From assembly GCF_003583925.1 (NCBI RefSeq), contig NZ_QYCN01000012.1, positions 39,134 to 103,133 on the forward strand: DNA of 64,000 bases. The letters run 5' to 3'. Every line of letters starts with the position of its first letter. The stretch's first letter is position 1. This stretch comes from Hymenobacter rubripertinctus (GTDB taxonomy: Bacteria; Bacteroidota; Bacteroidia; Cytophagales; Hymenobacteraceae). Of this stretch, positions 32,937 to 42,297 are shown piece by piece. Under the pieces are notes generated by a model. That model was given only the letters and a program-made list of their open reading frames with translations, made no database searches and was not told where the DNA came from. The position numbers and the translations under genes were made by a program.

Positions 32937-33467
32937 ATGTCCCGCTCGCCCGCAGTAGCTATTACCCGCCCTGCTCGCTTCGTACTGCAAGGCCCCAGCC
33001 TGCTGATGATGGCAGTGTTTATTGGGCTGGCAGCCTGGGTGGGTTACTACGGGGAAGTTGTTTTACTCATTCCCGCCCTGCTCCTGGCTTTGTTTTACGG
33101 CACCGGCAAACGCACGCTCGAAGTTGACGCTGGCCGTCGGCGTTACCGGCTGGGGATAGAATTGGCGGGCTTCAACCCGGGGCGCTGGCACCCGTTACCG
33201 GCGGTTCAGCGCGTTGTCCTGCGCTACTACTCCGACCTTGCTGTTTCCAGCGGCGACGGGGGTGGACTGGAATACAACCAGGATGCCCGTTATCTGGTGT
33301 TGTTATCGGTTCCAGGCAGCCCCCGCGCCTACCGCCTCTTCAGCACGGCCACCTATAAGCTGGCATTTCAAGTGGCCTGCTACTTGGGTCAGGCACTCCG
33401 GGCACCCGTGCTGGGCTACGACCAGTTGAAACAGGAAACGGTTTTGCAGAAAGCGGAGGATGAATAG
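32937..33467 (+). CDS. Small membrane protein, unknown function
   Basis: 176 residues. Two hydrophobic segments (about 21-38 and 40-55) near the N-terminus, joined by a very short loop, then a soluble domain with beta-like YRLGIELAGF and YLVLLSVPGSPRAYRLFSTATY. Shape resembles small PH-like membrane proteins; there is no proof. The layout resembles that of the protein at 10323-10973, with two adjacent helices and a soluble tail. Converges with the next gene, with a 21-base gap. Confidence 0.65.
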   Translation: MSRSPAVAITRPARFVLQGPSLLMMAVFIGLAAWVGYYGEVVLLIPALLLALFYGTGKRTLEVDAGRRRYRLGIELAGFNPGRWHPLPAVQRVVLRYYSDLAVSSGDGGGLEYNQDARYLVLLSVPGSPRAYRLFSTATYKLAFQVACYLGQALRAPVLGYDQLKQETVLQKAEDE

Positions 33468-33488
33468 TCCCGGTGGCGGGCGGAGCGG

Positions 33489-34556
33489 CTAAAAAACGAA
33501 GCTGAAGGAAGCCTGGTACAGCAGCCCGCGCAGGTCGCGGCTGCGCTTATCGAGCGGAATAAAGTAGCTGGCTTTGTTGTCGAGCAGGATGTGGCGGGTC
33601 TTAACCAGTTCCAGGCCCAGACCTAGGTTCAGGTTGGGGATGAAGTCGTTCTTCTGGTCGTCGTTGCGGTTCAGGATGAAACCCCCAATCTGGTAGCTGG
33701 TGTAGAGATTGAGGAACTGCCGCCGGCCCCGGCCGAAGTTGCGCGGGTAAAAATCCTGCCCGAAGTTGATGACGAACAGCTCGTTGATGAAGGTAGAGTC
33801 GGTGGCGTTTTTTTCCGTGGGCTTATACACGCCCAGGTTGAAATAGCTTTTGCCCCGGGTGAAGTGGTATTTGATGGAGTAGCCCTGGTACGCTTTACTG
33901 GTGAGGCCGGCGCGGGGGTTGTCGAGGCGCAGATAACCGTACTCTACCCCCGGCATGTTCACGAAAGCCACTTTGTGGTTGCCCGTCGGGAAGCTGACTT
34001 CATCGTAGAGGCGCAATACCACGTAGGTTTGCCCCTGGTGAGTCCGGAGCCGCTGCTGCTGCTGGCGGGCATGCGCCAGGCGACTTTCCAGATTCGCGGC
34101 TTCCGTTACCAGCGTTTCGCGCTCCTCAGCCGGCAGTTGGGGAGCGAGCAGGCGGGTTTTAGTGTACTCCAGCTGCATCGTGAGCCGTTGCTCATCGGCT
34201 GCCAGCTCCTCCAAGCGCGCGGTTAGGTTGTGGGCGTTCAGGTTGTTTTCGAGCACGAAACCCAGGGTAGCCACCAGTGAGTCGAGCGCGGGCAGCGCAG
34301 CGGTTGGCAGCACGAATTCGGCGGTGAGTTGCTCCGGGGTTTCCTCCTGCTTCTGCACCCGCGCTGCCCGGGTCCGAATGAAACCGGTGACGGCTCCCCG
34401 GGCTTCGGCGTACTTGGTGACGCCCACCGTCAGGCGTTTCTGAGATTCGTAGGTTTCCTGCTCCGTGCTGCTTTGAGCGGCCGCGCCGGAAATACTGCCG
34501 AAGCTCAGTAACAGGAAGAGTCCCAGCCAGGAAAAAGAACGGGAGAAAAAGCGCAT
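33489..34556 (-). CDS. Predicted outer-membrane protein with coiled-coil region
   Basis: 355 residues. Signal peptide of about 28 residues (...SISGAAAQ). The N-terminal part (about 30-190) resembles DUF4349: a repeated beta-alpha stretch then a coiled coil (RLEELAADEQRLTMQLEYTK). The C-terminal half (about 200-355) is built of alternating beta segments (YGYLRLDNPRAGL, KSYFNLGVY, FNLYTSYQIGGFILNRN-like) and ends YQASFSFVF with terminal Phe, typical of beta-barrels. Function unknown. The barrel suggests outer-membrane location. Confidence 0.7.
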   Translation of the reverse strand: MRFFSRSFSWLGLFLLLSFGSISGAAAQSSTEQETYESQKRLTVGVTKYAEARGAVTGFIRTRAARVQKQEETPEQLTAEFVLPTAALPALDSLVATLGFVLENNLNAHNLTARLEELAADEQRLTMQLEYTKTRLLAPQLPAEERETLVTEAANLESRLAHARQQQQRLRTHQGQTYVVLRLYDEVSFPTGNHKVAFVNMPGVEYGYLRLDNPRAGLTSKAYQGYSIKYHFTRGKSYFNLGVYKPTEKNATDSTFINELFVINFGQDFYPRNFGRGRRQFLNLYTSYQIGGFILNRNDDQKNDFIPNLNLGLGLELVKTRHILLDNKASYFIPLDKRSRDLRGLLYQASFSFVF

Positions 34557-34702
34557 GATTCAGAAGTTAGCCGTAAGCCCTTCCTAATAGTAGAAGGCCC
34601 CGGCAAGTTGGTCGGTTGTGCTTCTAAAAACAGCTCAATATTATCCCCCGTCAGACTTTTCCAGAAAGTCAAAACATGCCAATAATCATCCTCTCCCACC
34701 GC

Positions 34703-34722
34703 AAAAAGCCGTTAGGCCTTTT
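34703..34722 (-). terminator. Weak terminator-like hairpin
   Basis: AAAAAGCC GTTA GGCCTTTT: 7-8 bp stem with T-run on the minus strand, 36 bases past the UbiB gene stop. Confidence 0.5.
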
Positions 34723-34758
34723 AGCTACCTGACTTTTCAAACAGGCAACGAGAGTTCT

Positions 34759-36447
34759 TTATTCCTGCCGTCGGGGTCGGCGGGTACCCAGCAGCAACAG
34801 AATCAGCAGCTCCAGCGCGGCAATGGCGAGGCTGTACCAGGTGATGACAGGCAGGCCCCGGTAGTAAGGCATGGCCGGCGAGTAGTGCCCCAATAAGCTC
34901 AGACCCGCAAACAGGATGGTGGCTACCGTTACGGCGGCCAGGATGCTGCGGCTTACCAGCTCGTCGGCCTTGCGCAGTAGCAGCTGGTAGCCGCTCAGTT
35001 CCACGCGCACCCGCAGGTCGCCGCGCGAGATTTTGCGCACGATTTGCCGGATATCGGTGGGCAGGGTCTGGAGCAGGGCCAGCAGCTGGGTACCGGTGTA
35101 GAGGGCTTCGTTCTGGATGTTTTCCCGCGAGTACTGCTCGGCCACGATGCGCGCCCCGTAGGGCCGCACGAACTCGAAGGTGTTGAAGCGCGGGTGCAGC
35201 ACCTTGCCGATACCTTCCAGAATCACCAGGGCTCGCAGAATCAGGAACACCGCCCCCGGCACCTGCAACTTGTAGCGGTAAATGACGCCCTGCAACGAAT
35301 CGGCCAGGTCCGACATGCTCATTTCCTTCACGTCGAGGGTCGCGAAATCCTCAATCAGCTGGGCCAGGTCGGCCTCGAAGGCCCGCATATCGGGGATTTC
35401 CGAGGTCAGGGCCAGGCGGCGGAAGTTGAGGGCCATACTGCGCGGGTCCTGCCGGGCCATGCCGATAAACACGCCCGCGAAGGCGTACTTCTGCTGCTTG
35501 GTCAGGCGGCCCACCATCCCGAAATCAATCAGCACTACGGTACCGTCGGGGCGCACCAGCACGTTGCCCGGGTGGGGGTCGGCGTGGAAGGCCCCAAACT
35601 CAAAGATCTGGGTCAAGTAGATGTCCATACCGGTTTCGGCCACCTGCTCCGGACTCAGGCCCCATTCCAGCAACTGAACTTTGTCGGTAATCTTGCAGCC
35701 GCTCACAAATTCGATAACCAGCATCCGGTTCGTGCTCAGCTCCCGGTAGGGCCGCGGAATGTAGAACGTGTCGTAGTCCTGGTAAAGCGTGCGGAACTGC
35801 TCCATGCTGCGGGCCTCGGAGGTGTAGTCCAGCTCCTTGGTCATGCTCCGCTCGAAGGCATCCACGATGTCCTGGGGGTTGCTCAGCCCCTGCTTGCGCA
35901 GGAAGCCAGCCGTCAGGCGTACCAGCTCATGGAGCAGACTCAGGTCGGTGCGCACTTTCTCCTGCACATCGGGGCGCTGCACTTTCACCACCACTTTTTC
36001 GCCCGTCCGCAGCCGCGCGCCATGCACCTGCCCAATGCTGGCCGAGCCCAGCGGCACTTCGTCGAACTCATCAAACACGTCTTCCAGCGGGCAGCCCAGC
36101 TCCTGCTCGATAATCTGGCGGGCCTGGGTCACCGGGAAGGGCGGCACATTGCTCTGGAGCTTCTCAAACTCGTCGATCAGGGCCTGGGGCAACAGGTCGG
36201 CGCGGTTGCTCAGCGCCTGGGCCAGCTTGATGAAAGTGGGGCCCAGCTCCTCGATTATCATCCGGATCCGCTCCCAGCGGGTGGTTTCAAACACCGCCTG
36301 CTCGCCTTCCCGCCAGGAGCGCCGCCGACTCTGGGGCACCAGCCGCCGCAGGGCCGTGCTGGTTACCACATCCTCAAAACCGTAACGGATCAGCACTTCG
36401 GCCACCTGCCGGATGCGAGAAAGGTTGGATATGGTGTTCTTGAACAT
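34759..36447 (-). CDS. ABC1/UbiB family atypical kinase
   Basis: 562 residues from ATG at 36447; an alternative TTG lies 6 bases upstream. UbiB-type markers: IKLAQALSNR (KxGQ-like), LGSASIGQVHGARL (alanine-rich loop, here GSAS), VVVKVQRPDV with the ion-pair Lys, DPHPGNVLVRPDG, and VVLIDFGMVGRL (metal-binding Asp). The end has two transmembrane helices (about 500-520 and 530-555), as in the family. The role is ATPase/kinase support for isoprenoid-quinone or lipid homeostasis at the inner membrane. Confidence 0.93.
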   Translation of the reverse strand: MFKNTISNLSRIRQVAEVLIRYGFEDVVTSTALRRLVPQSRRRSWREGEQAVFETTRWERIRMIIEELGPTFIKLAQALSNRADLLPQALIDEFEKLQSNVPPFPVTQARQIIEQELGCPLEDVFDEFDEVPLGSASIGQVHGARLRTGEKVVVKVQRPDVQEKVRTDLSLLHELVRLTAGFLRKQGLSNPQDIVDAFERSMTKELDYTSEARSMEQFRTLYQDYDTFYIPRPYRELSTNRMLVIEFVSGCKITDKVQLLEWGLSPEQVAETGMDIYLTQIFEFGAFHADPHPGNVLVRPDGTVVLIDFGMVGRLTKQQKYAFAGVFIGMARQDPRSMALNFRRLALTSEIPDMRAFEADLAQLIEDFATLDVKEMSMSDLADSLQGVIYRYKLQVPGAVFLILRALVILEGIGKVLHPRFNTFEFVRPYGARIVAEQYSRENIQNEALYTGTQLLALLQTLPTDIRQIVRKISRGDLRVRVELSGYQLLLRKADELVSRSILAAVTVATILFAGLSLLGHYSPAMPYYRGLPVITWYSLAIAALELLILLLLGTRRPRRQE

Positions 36448-36509
36448 GGGCAAGGCAAGTTACGGCCGGTAGATTGGTGAATAACGCTCTTCCCTGGTCA
36501 TTCTTCCCG

Positions 36510-36546
36510 AAAAAAAATCCCCGCCCGCAAAGTACGGACGGGGATT
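36510..36546 (-). terminator. Terminator of the phasin-like gene
   Basis: On the minus strand AATCCCCGTCC pairs with GGGCGGGGATT (one G-U pair), followed by TTTTTT, 24 bases past the stop. Confidence 0.8.
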
Positions 36547-36569
36547 CTGCACGACTACAGCGGCTGAGC

Positions 36570-37085
36570 TTACGATTTAGCGTCGGCGGCGTCGGCCTTG
36601 TTCTCCGCTTTCTTGGCGGCACCGGCCGAGCCGGCGGCCGATTTCTGGGTTTTGCCGGCGGCGGCGCTGGTTTTGTCGGCCGCCTTCTTCACGGTGCTGG
36701 CCGCCTTGCTCGTGGCGCTGGCAACGGCTCCTTTAGCGGCACTGGCGGCCTTCGAAGGCGCGGTCTTCTTGCTGCCCGACGCGGCGGCACTGCCCGAGGC
36801 CGATTTACTGCCGGCCTTGCTGCTGCGCTTAAGCTCCTCCAGCTCCGAGTTCGGCGCTACGCCTACCGTTTTCAGCATTTTAGAAGCCAGGCTCTGGGCC
36901 TGCTTCTCCAGCTCCTTGCGCTTGGCATCGGTGTTCTTCTTGAGGTCGTCCATGATTTTGGCGCCTTCTTTCTCCGACAACTTGCTTTCCTTCACCAACG
37001 AATCAATAGTTTTTTGCACCCGGTCGTTGGTCAGCGACACGAAGCCCACACCGGCATTAACGAACTTCTTGAACAGATCTTCCAT
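36570..37085 (-). CDS. Phasin-like protein with Lys/Ala-rich tail
   Basis: 171 residues from ATG at 37085 (SD-like CTCCTT precedes it; longer upstream frame excluded). The N-terminal 100 residues (MEDLFKKFVNAGVGFVSLTN, VQKTIDSLVKESKLSEKEG, AKIMDDLKKNTDAKRKELE) are a helical phasin/poly(3-hydroxyalkanoate)-granule-like region. The C-terminal 75 residues are Lys/Ala/Ser-rich (SKAASAAKGAVASATSK), resembling histone H1-like tails. So it may bind granules, membrane or nucleic acid. Possible disordered spacer function. Confidence 0.7.
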   Translation of the reverse strand: MEDLFKKFVNAGVGFVSLTNDRVQKTIDSLVKESKLSEKEGAKIMDDLKKNTDAKRKELEKQAQSLASKMLKTVGVAPNSELEELKRSSKAGSKSASGSAAASGSKKTAPSKAASAAKGAVASATSKAASTVKKAADKTSAAAGKTQKSAAGSAGAAKKAENKADAADAKS

Positions 37086-37265
37086 AAGGAGTTGGGGTTG
37101 AATGAGTGGAAAGTGAAGGAAAGCAATGAAAAACCGCCCGCCCGAAGCCAACGGGCCAAAAATAGTATGCAAGCCTACTATTTTTCACAAACCTACGAAA
37201 TACCTGCTATATAGTTAGGCGGCAATCTGATTTTTCTTGCCTGATGAGGCTCATTTTCAGACTGC

Positions 37266-38225
37266 TTACCGGGCTGGCAGGGGTAGGACCGGGGCCATGG
37301 CAGCAGTAGGAGCGAGTTCGGCCTGGGTCCATATCTGCCGGGTGAAGTCGGCTACCTGGCCGAGGGCTTGGTCGGCTTCGGGCACAAAGCGCCAGAACAG
37401 GTGCCACCAATGTACCAGCCCAGCAAAAATCTGCAGCGTAACGGGCGTACCCGCCGTGCGGGCCTTGTCGGCGAAGCGGCGCACATCGTCGCTCAGCACC
37501 TCGGCGTCGGAAATCTGCAGCAGCAGCGGCGGCAGCCCGTGCAGCGCGGCGCGGGCCGGCGAGAGCAGCGGATGGCTCAGGGGGGTATCGGCGGCGTAGA
37601 GCGGCCCCCAGCTCCGGATTTCCAGCGCCTCCAGCAGCATACCCTCGTGGTGGCACACGCTGCGCAGCGTACCGGCGGGCAGTTTCAGGTCGGTCCAGGG
37701 CGAGAGGCCTACGGCGGCGGCGGGCAGCGGCTCGTCGGCGTCGCGCAGGGCCAGCAGTACCGCCAGGGCCAGCCCGCCCCCGGCCGAGTCGCCGGCCACG
37801 ATAATATCGGCGGGTGCGTAGCCCTGGTTCAGCAGCCAGTAGTAGGCCGTTAAGGCGTCTTCGAGGGCGGCCGGAAACGGATACTCGGGGGCTTTGCGGT
37901 AGTTGATGGCCAGCGCCGTGACGCCGCACTTCTGGGCCAGGCGGCCCACCAGTGCCCGGTGGGTGTTGAGTGAGCCGAGCACGTAGCCGCCCCCGTGCAG
38001 GTAAAGCAGCACCCGGCCCGCGGCCGCATCGGCCAGCCGCACCCACTCGGCCGGAATGCCCTCCACGTCGGCATCTTCCACAAACACATCCCAGGGCATA
38101 AACTGCCCGAAGGCCAGCAGCTCGGCAAACAGGCGCATAGCCGGCAGTTGGGGCCGTCGCTCGGCCAGCGGCCCCGTCGCCGCCACCAAAAACTGTTTCA
38201 ATACTGCGTGTTGGGGCGAGGCCAT
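37266..38225 (-). CDS. Alpha/beta hydrolase, HSL-type esterase
   Basis: 319 residues. The oxyanion motif is LYLHGGGYVLGS (HGGG) near residue 80. The nucleophile elbow is VAGDSAGGGLAL (Ser about 146). The acid is in DAEVLSDDVRRF and the His in LVHWWHLFWRF. This is the hormone-sensitive-lipase family of carboxylesterases acting on short acyl esters. It is 19 bases downstream of the acyltransferase gene on the same strand, so co-transcribed. The true substrate is unknown. Confidence 0.92.
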   Translation of the reverse strand: MASPQHAVLKQFLVAATGPLAERRPQLPAMRLFAELLAFGQFMPWDVFVEDADVEGIPAEWVRLADAAAGRVLLYLHGGGYVLGSLNTHRALVGRLAQKCGVTALAINYRKAPEYPFPAALEDALTAYYWLLNQGYAPADIIVAGDSAGGGLALAVLLALRDADEPLPAAAVGLSPWTDLKLPAGTLRSVCHHEGMLLEALEIRSWGPLYAADTPLSHPLLSPARAALHGLPPLLLQISDAEVLSDDVRRFADKARTAGTPVTLQIFAGLVHWWHLFWRFVPEADQALGQVADFTRQIWTQAELAPTAAMAPVLPLPAR

Positions 38226-38244
38226 TCTCTTTATTAATTAGGAA

Positions 38245-39429
38245 TTAAGAATGCTGCTGGGGCGGCGGCGGCGCTTGCTGCTTGTTAATCCGGTGGTTGC
38301 GGTAGCCGCGGATGGCGATGGGAATCCAGCCGAGCAACGGAATGAAGAAGCTGATGGTAAAGGGGTTGCGCCAGAGCATGCGCCAGTAGGCGCCGGGCGT
38401 GCGCAGATCGAGGTCGAAGTGGCGGCGGCCGGCGCGGATGTACTGGCGCTCAAACTCCTGGTACATGGCGGGCCAGGCCCAGGGCAGAAAAAAAGGGAAG
38501 TAGCGCCAGTTGGTTTTGATGCGCTGCCACAGCTCGCCCCAGCGGTAGGGCTGCTGCCCGTATTTGGTCACGGCGGCGTCCAGCTCGGTTTGCATGCGGG
38601 CGCGCAGCTGCTCCGAAATGGCCCGGTAATCGTCGCGGGTGAGCTCGGCGGGGGCTTTGTCGGTCAGCTCGTAGGGCTTCACGCGGCTGCCCAGTACAAA
38701 GGTGAGCTTGGCCGGGAACGCCATGTAGAAAAACCAGGGTTGCAGCAGCACCAGCAGCAGCACCGGCCCCACCGGAATAAATGGAATACCGATTTTCTTG
38801 CTCAGCCGGTTCACCCATTCCCAGCTATAGGTGTGGGGGTTGAGGTACTCGCCGTTGATGGTGTAGAACGGGATGATGTCGGTGCGGTGCTCGATACCCA
38901 GGCGCACGATGCTGGTGGCCAGGCGCTGGAGGCGGTACTTGTTGTTGAACCCTTTGCCGATGCCCGGCACCCCCTCGGGGTACAGCATCAGGTTATGGTC
39001 GTTGTAATACATCATCGTCTCGAAATTGAGCGTCGTGGCATCCACGCAGCCGGCCCGCTTCCAAAAGTCTTTTACCAGGAACGGGTTCATCAAAATCGAC
39101 TGCGAGAGCATGGGCGCCGACAGTGGCCGGGGCAGGTCGCGCAGATCGGGCAGGTGGCGCCACAGGTGGGCCAGGGCCACCATGGCATCCCAGGGGAAGG
39201 CCATGCCCGAGTGGTTGGAGGCAAACAGCAGGGGCCGGTCGGGGCGGTTGCGCTGGGGGTAATCCTCGAAGCCCACCAGCTCGGAGCGGAACCACACCCG
39301 GTCGAGCAGCTGCATGATGTTCTGGTCGAGCGTTTCAACGAACTGCTCGTCGAAATAGTCGGTGTAAATGTGCTGGTTGGCCCGAATGGCGGGCGGCGGC
39401 GGGGGCAAGGCAGCGGGAGTCGGGGCCAT
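38245..39429 (-). CDS. PlsC-family acyltransferase
   Basis: 394 residues. The catalytic segment NHSGMAFPWDAMV has His and Asp spaced wider than the classic NHxxxxD motif, as in the NHSG-type group. The acceptor-binding segment is YPEGVPGIGKGFNNKYRLQR. One hydrophobic stretch (VLLLVLLQPWFFYMAF) suggests membrane contact. Probably acylates a glycerophosphate-like lipid. It is followed by the esterase gene 19 bases downstream. Confidence 0.85.
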   Translation of the reverse strand: MAPTPAALPPPPPAIRANQHIYTDYFDEQFVETLDQNIMQLLDRVWFRSELVGFEDYPQRNRPDRPLLFASNHSGMAFPWDAMVALAHLWRHLPDLRDLPRPLSAPMLSQSILMNPFLVKDFWKRAGCVDATTLNFETMMYYNDHNLMLYPEGVPGIGKGFNNKYRLQRLATSIVRLGIEHRTDIIPFYTINGEYLNPHTYSWEWVNRLSKKIGIPFIPVGPVLLLVLLQPWFFYMAFPAKLTFVLGSRVKPYELTDKAPAELTRDDYRAISEQLRARMQTELDAAVTKYGQQPYRWGELWQRIKTNWRYFPFFLPWAWPAMYQEFERQYIRAGRRHFDLDLRTPGAYWRMLWRNPFTISFFIPLLGWIPIAIRGYRNHRINKQQAPPPPQQHS

Positions 39430-39506
39430 GGGGTGGCAGGAGGGAGTACGGACGGGCTCCTAATGTACTGATTTTGCCCGTTTCCGGCCACGCGGGGCAG
39501 ACGGGC

Positions 39507-40787
39507 TCATATCTGACGCTTCAGGCGCACGGTGGCCGTGTACAGCTCCCCATCGGGCCGGCGCACCACGAACAGCAGTTGGCGGCCATCCTGGGAATGC
39601 AGCATCCGGCTCAGCTGACTCATGTTGAAAAACTCGACCGGCAGCAGGTTGATGGACGTAATTTCGTCGCCCGGTTTGAGGCCGGCCTGGTCGGCCGGGC
39701 TGCCCTCTTCCACCCGCAACAGGCGGTACTGGCGGTATTGCGGCCCGAAGGCCAGCACGTCGAACCCGCACATATCATGCTCGAACGGGTCGCGGAAGGT
39801 GCTATTGGGCCGGAGCAAGAGCTGGTTGCGGCGGTAGTCGATGATGATGGTGAAGCGCTTGAGCAGCTCGAAGCCCAGGTTGCCATTGCGGGGCGTGTCG
39901 GCCCGCAGGGCCACATCGGTGGAGTCGGGGAACGAGGTGAGCAGGGACGGAATCCGGTAGCGGCCCAGTTGCAGGGCCGCTACCCGCCCCAGGTAGCCGT
40001 TGATATTGCCGTTGAGCCCCCGGCCCAGCTGGGTGCGCAGGTGAGCGGCGGGCAGGGTTAGCCGGGGGTCAGAGGTGGTTTCCAGCGACAGGGCGTGGCC
40101 CGCGCCGGTATCGAGTACGAGCTTTGCGGGCATGGAAAGCGCGGCGCTGAGCTGCACCGGCACCGTCAGGTAAGCTTTGCGCCCCTCCATATCGAGGCCG
40201 AGCCGCGCCCAGCGCCGGCCGCGCGGCACCTTGTAGCGGGCCGGGTCGTGGAAAGTCAGCTGCTGCTGCTCGGGTTCGATTTCCACCACGAAGCTCCGGA
40301 ACACATCCGAGCCCAGCAGGCCGTGAATGGGCATTCCCACGTAGCCCGAAAGGTTGAGCACGTCATCGGAGAGCAGCAAAAACGACGCCTGCGGGGCCTG
40401 CACGCCGTTGGCCAGCACCACGGATACGTCGTTGACCTGGTAGGCTTCGAGGGGGCGCTCCTCCCCCGCCCCGGCCACCAGAAACCGCCCCTGAGTACGC
40501 AGATTCAGCTCCTGGCCCAGGTACGGATCCGTGATAAGCGAGCTGCTGATTCCGGTATCGAGCAGAAAATTGTACGGCCCCTTGCCATTGAGCGTGGCCC
40601 CGATAACGATGAGGTTGCGCTGGAGCAGAAACGGCAGCCGCGCCCGCTTAGCCGCCGGCCGCTGAAACCGGTATACGGCCGGCTGGGCCTGGCTCTCGCC
40701 CAGGCCGGCTACCAGCAGCAAAGCGCCAAGCATGGTCCACCGGCCGCCTTTGGCTAACAGCAGTAAAATCCGGATTCGCACCCACAT
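39507..40787 (-). CDS. PDZ-domain retropepsin-like aspartyl protease
   Basis: 426 residues. Hydrophobic N-terminus acts as signal/anchor (MWVRIRILLLLAKGGRW). Two aspartyl motifs FLLDTGISSSLIT (about 75) and LVLDTGAGHALSLE (about 225) form a bilobal single-chain retropepsin-like fold. The C-terminal PDZ domain has LRVEEGSPADQAGLKPGDEI (about 350-370). A clan AA protease with PDZ is common in Bacteroidota and poorly studied. Role: probably periplasmic proteolysis. Confidence 0.88.
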   Translation of the reverse strand: MWVRIRILLLLAKGGRWTMLGALLLVAGLGESQAQPAVYRFQRPAAKRARLPFLLQRNLIVIGATLNGKGPYNFLLDTGISSSLITDPYLGQELNLRTQGRFLVAGAGEERPLEAYQVNDVSVVLANGVQAPQASFLLLSDDVLNLSGYVGMPIHGLLGSDVFRSFVVEIEPEQQQLTFHDPARYKVPRGRRWARLGLDMEGRKAYLTVPVQLSAALSMPAKLVLDTGAGHALSLETTSDPRLTLPAAHLRTQLGRGLNGNINGYLGRVAALQLGRYRIPSLLTSFPDSTDVALRADTPRNGNLGFELLKRFTIIIDYRRNQLLLRPNSTFRDPFEHDMCGFDVLAFGPQYRQYRLLRVEEGSPADQAGLKPGDEITSINLLPVEFFNMSQLSRMLHSQDGRQLLFVVRRPDGELYTATVRLKRQI

Positions 40788-40856
40788 AGCCTGAGAAAAT
40801 CGTCTCAGGGAAGATACTGAAAAATCCTATTGGGGGGGCATTGCGGGCGCGGCTGT

Positions 40857-41927
40857 TTAGCCCGGCTCCTCCCAGAGGCCGGCGGGCTCGTGGTAGAGGC
40901 GGCCGTTGCGGATGCTGAGCGGAGCCGCCAGGTTGTTGTGGTAGAGCTGACCGGTGCCCAGGCCCTGCGGAAGGCCCGGCTGCGCGTAGGTGCCCGCCAG
41001 CTGACTGATAGCGCTCAGGCCCACGTTGGACTCCAGGGCCGAGGTCAGCCACCAGCCGATGCCCTGGCTTTCGGCCTGGGTCAGCCAGTCGTGGCTGGCG
41101 CGCAGGCCGCCCAGCAGCGTGGGTTTGAGGATGAGGTAGGCCGGGTGCGTGCGCTCCAGCAGCTCCCGCTGGCGGGCGGGGTCGGTGAGGCCGATCAGCT
41201 CCTCGTCGAGGGCAACGGGCACCGGCGAGTGGCGGCACACCCGGGCCAGCTCAGGCCACTGCCCGGCCGCAATGGGCTGCTCGATGGAGTGCAAATCGTA
41301 GCGGGCCAGCTGCTCCAGCTTGCCCAGGGCCTCGGCCGGACTGAAGGCCCCGTTGGCATCCACCCGCAAGGTGAGCTGCCCGGGGCCGGCCAGCGCCCGG
41401 ATGTCGGCCAGGATGCGGAGTTCAGCGGCAAAATCGAGGCCCCCGATTTTCAGCTTAAGGCAGTTGTAGCCGGCCGCCAGCTTGTGTTCGATTTGCTCCC
41501 GCATGAAGGCGGCCTCGCCCATCCAGACCAGCCCGTTGATGGGCAGGCCGGCTTCCCCCCGGCTGAAGGCGTTGTCGTAGAGCTGGTGGTGGCTGCCCCG
41601 CTGCAAGTCGAGGGCGGCCGTTTCGAGGGCGAAGCGCAGGGCCGGCCACTCCGGACCGACGAAAGCGGCGGCTTCTTCGGGCAGCAATTCCCGCAGCTGA
41701 CGGCGGTTGAACTCCCGCACGAAACCGTCCAGGGTGGCTTCAAAGTCGGGCCGGTGGTCGGGGCTCAGGCCCGCCAGCGGGGCCGCCTCGCCCCAGCCGG
41801 CCTGCCCGGGCGCAGCTTCGTCGTAGAGGTGCAGGTAGTGGGCCGTATGCTCGGTGAGGGCGCCGCGGGAAGTACGGGCGGGGAAATTGAACCGGAGGAT
41901 TCGGCGGCTGTGGCGCAGTTGGAGCAT
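40857..41927 (-). CDS. menC: Enolase-superfamily enzyme, o-succinylbenzoate synthase-like
   Basis: 356 residues. Catalytic set of the muconate-lactonizing/MenC group: KLKIGG (KxK, about 155-160), metal ligands in RVDANGAFS (Asp about 190), SIEQPI (Glu) and ALDEELIG (Asp), and LILKPTLLGG (Lys). MenC dehydrates SHCHC to o-succinylbenzoate in menaquinone synthesis. The family is broad (dipeptide epimerases also fit), so the symbol is tentative. The remaining men genes are not in the window. Next gene on the same strand is 69 bases downstream. Confidence 0.82.
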   Translation of the reverse strand: MLQLRHSRRILRFNFPARTSRGALTEHTAHYLHLYDEAAPGQAGWGEAAPLAGLSPDHRPDFEATLDGFVREFNRRQLRELLPEEAAAFVGPEWPALRFALETAALDLQRGSHHQLYDNAFSRGEAGLPINGLVWMGEAAFMREQIEHKLAAGYNCLKLKIGGLDFAAELRILADIRALAGPGQLTLRVDANGAFSPAEALGKLEQLARYDLHSIEQPIAAGQWPELARVCRHSPVPVALDEELIGLTDPARQRELLERTHPAYLILKPTLLGGLRASHDWLTQAESQGIGWWLTSALESNVGLSAISQLAGTYAQPGLPQGLGTGQLYHNNLAAPLSIRNGRLYHEPAGLWEEPG

Positions 41928-42066
41928 ACGGAAGGCGGAAGGGCGGAAGGCGGCAATATACGCCCGGGGATGAAACCGGAATGCCGCCCATCCCCCGGCA
42001 GACCGGTTGATGGGCGGCCCAGTGCCGGCACCGCAGTACCCGGCCCGTTGTGGCCGGAGCTGCCGA

Positions 42067-42297
42067 TCAGGTGGCTACGCTGGTCGGCAAACCGGTGCTC
42101 CGGCTGGCCTGTCCCCCTTTGCGGCCGGCCTCCCGGGCTTCTTCCGAAGTAAAGCGGTGGCCCCGGCCGCTCAGGTGCGAGGCGCGGCCGCCTTCGCTGG
42201 CAATGCGTCGTTGGGTGGCGGGGTCCATGGCGGCAAAACCGCGCGGCCGCTTGGTAACCGGCTGGTCGGTACCGGTAGTGGAGGTGGCAGATTTCAT
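42067..42297 (-). CDS. KGG-repeat stress protein
   Basis: 76 residues from an ATG at 42297 (upstream in-frame sequence lacks support). Two KGG-like motifs: RGFAAMDPATQRRIASEGG and then GHRFTSEEAREAGRKGGQAS, the repeated unit of general-stress proteins (GsiB/con-10 type, glycine-rich hydrophilic). Such proteins are disordered and accumulate in stationary phase or on desiccation. Divergent from the egtB gene, consistent with a stress-linked neighbourhood. Confidence 0.85.
   Translation of the reverse strand: MKSATSTTGTDQPVTKRPRGFAAMDPATQRRIASEGGRASHLSGRGHRFTSEEAREAGRKGGQASRSTGLPTSVAT

Noticed and set aside
40839..40845. Run of seven G in the menC-protease gap
   Set aside because: Intergenic and short; no sign of frame control.
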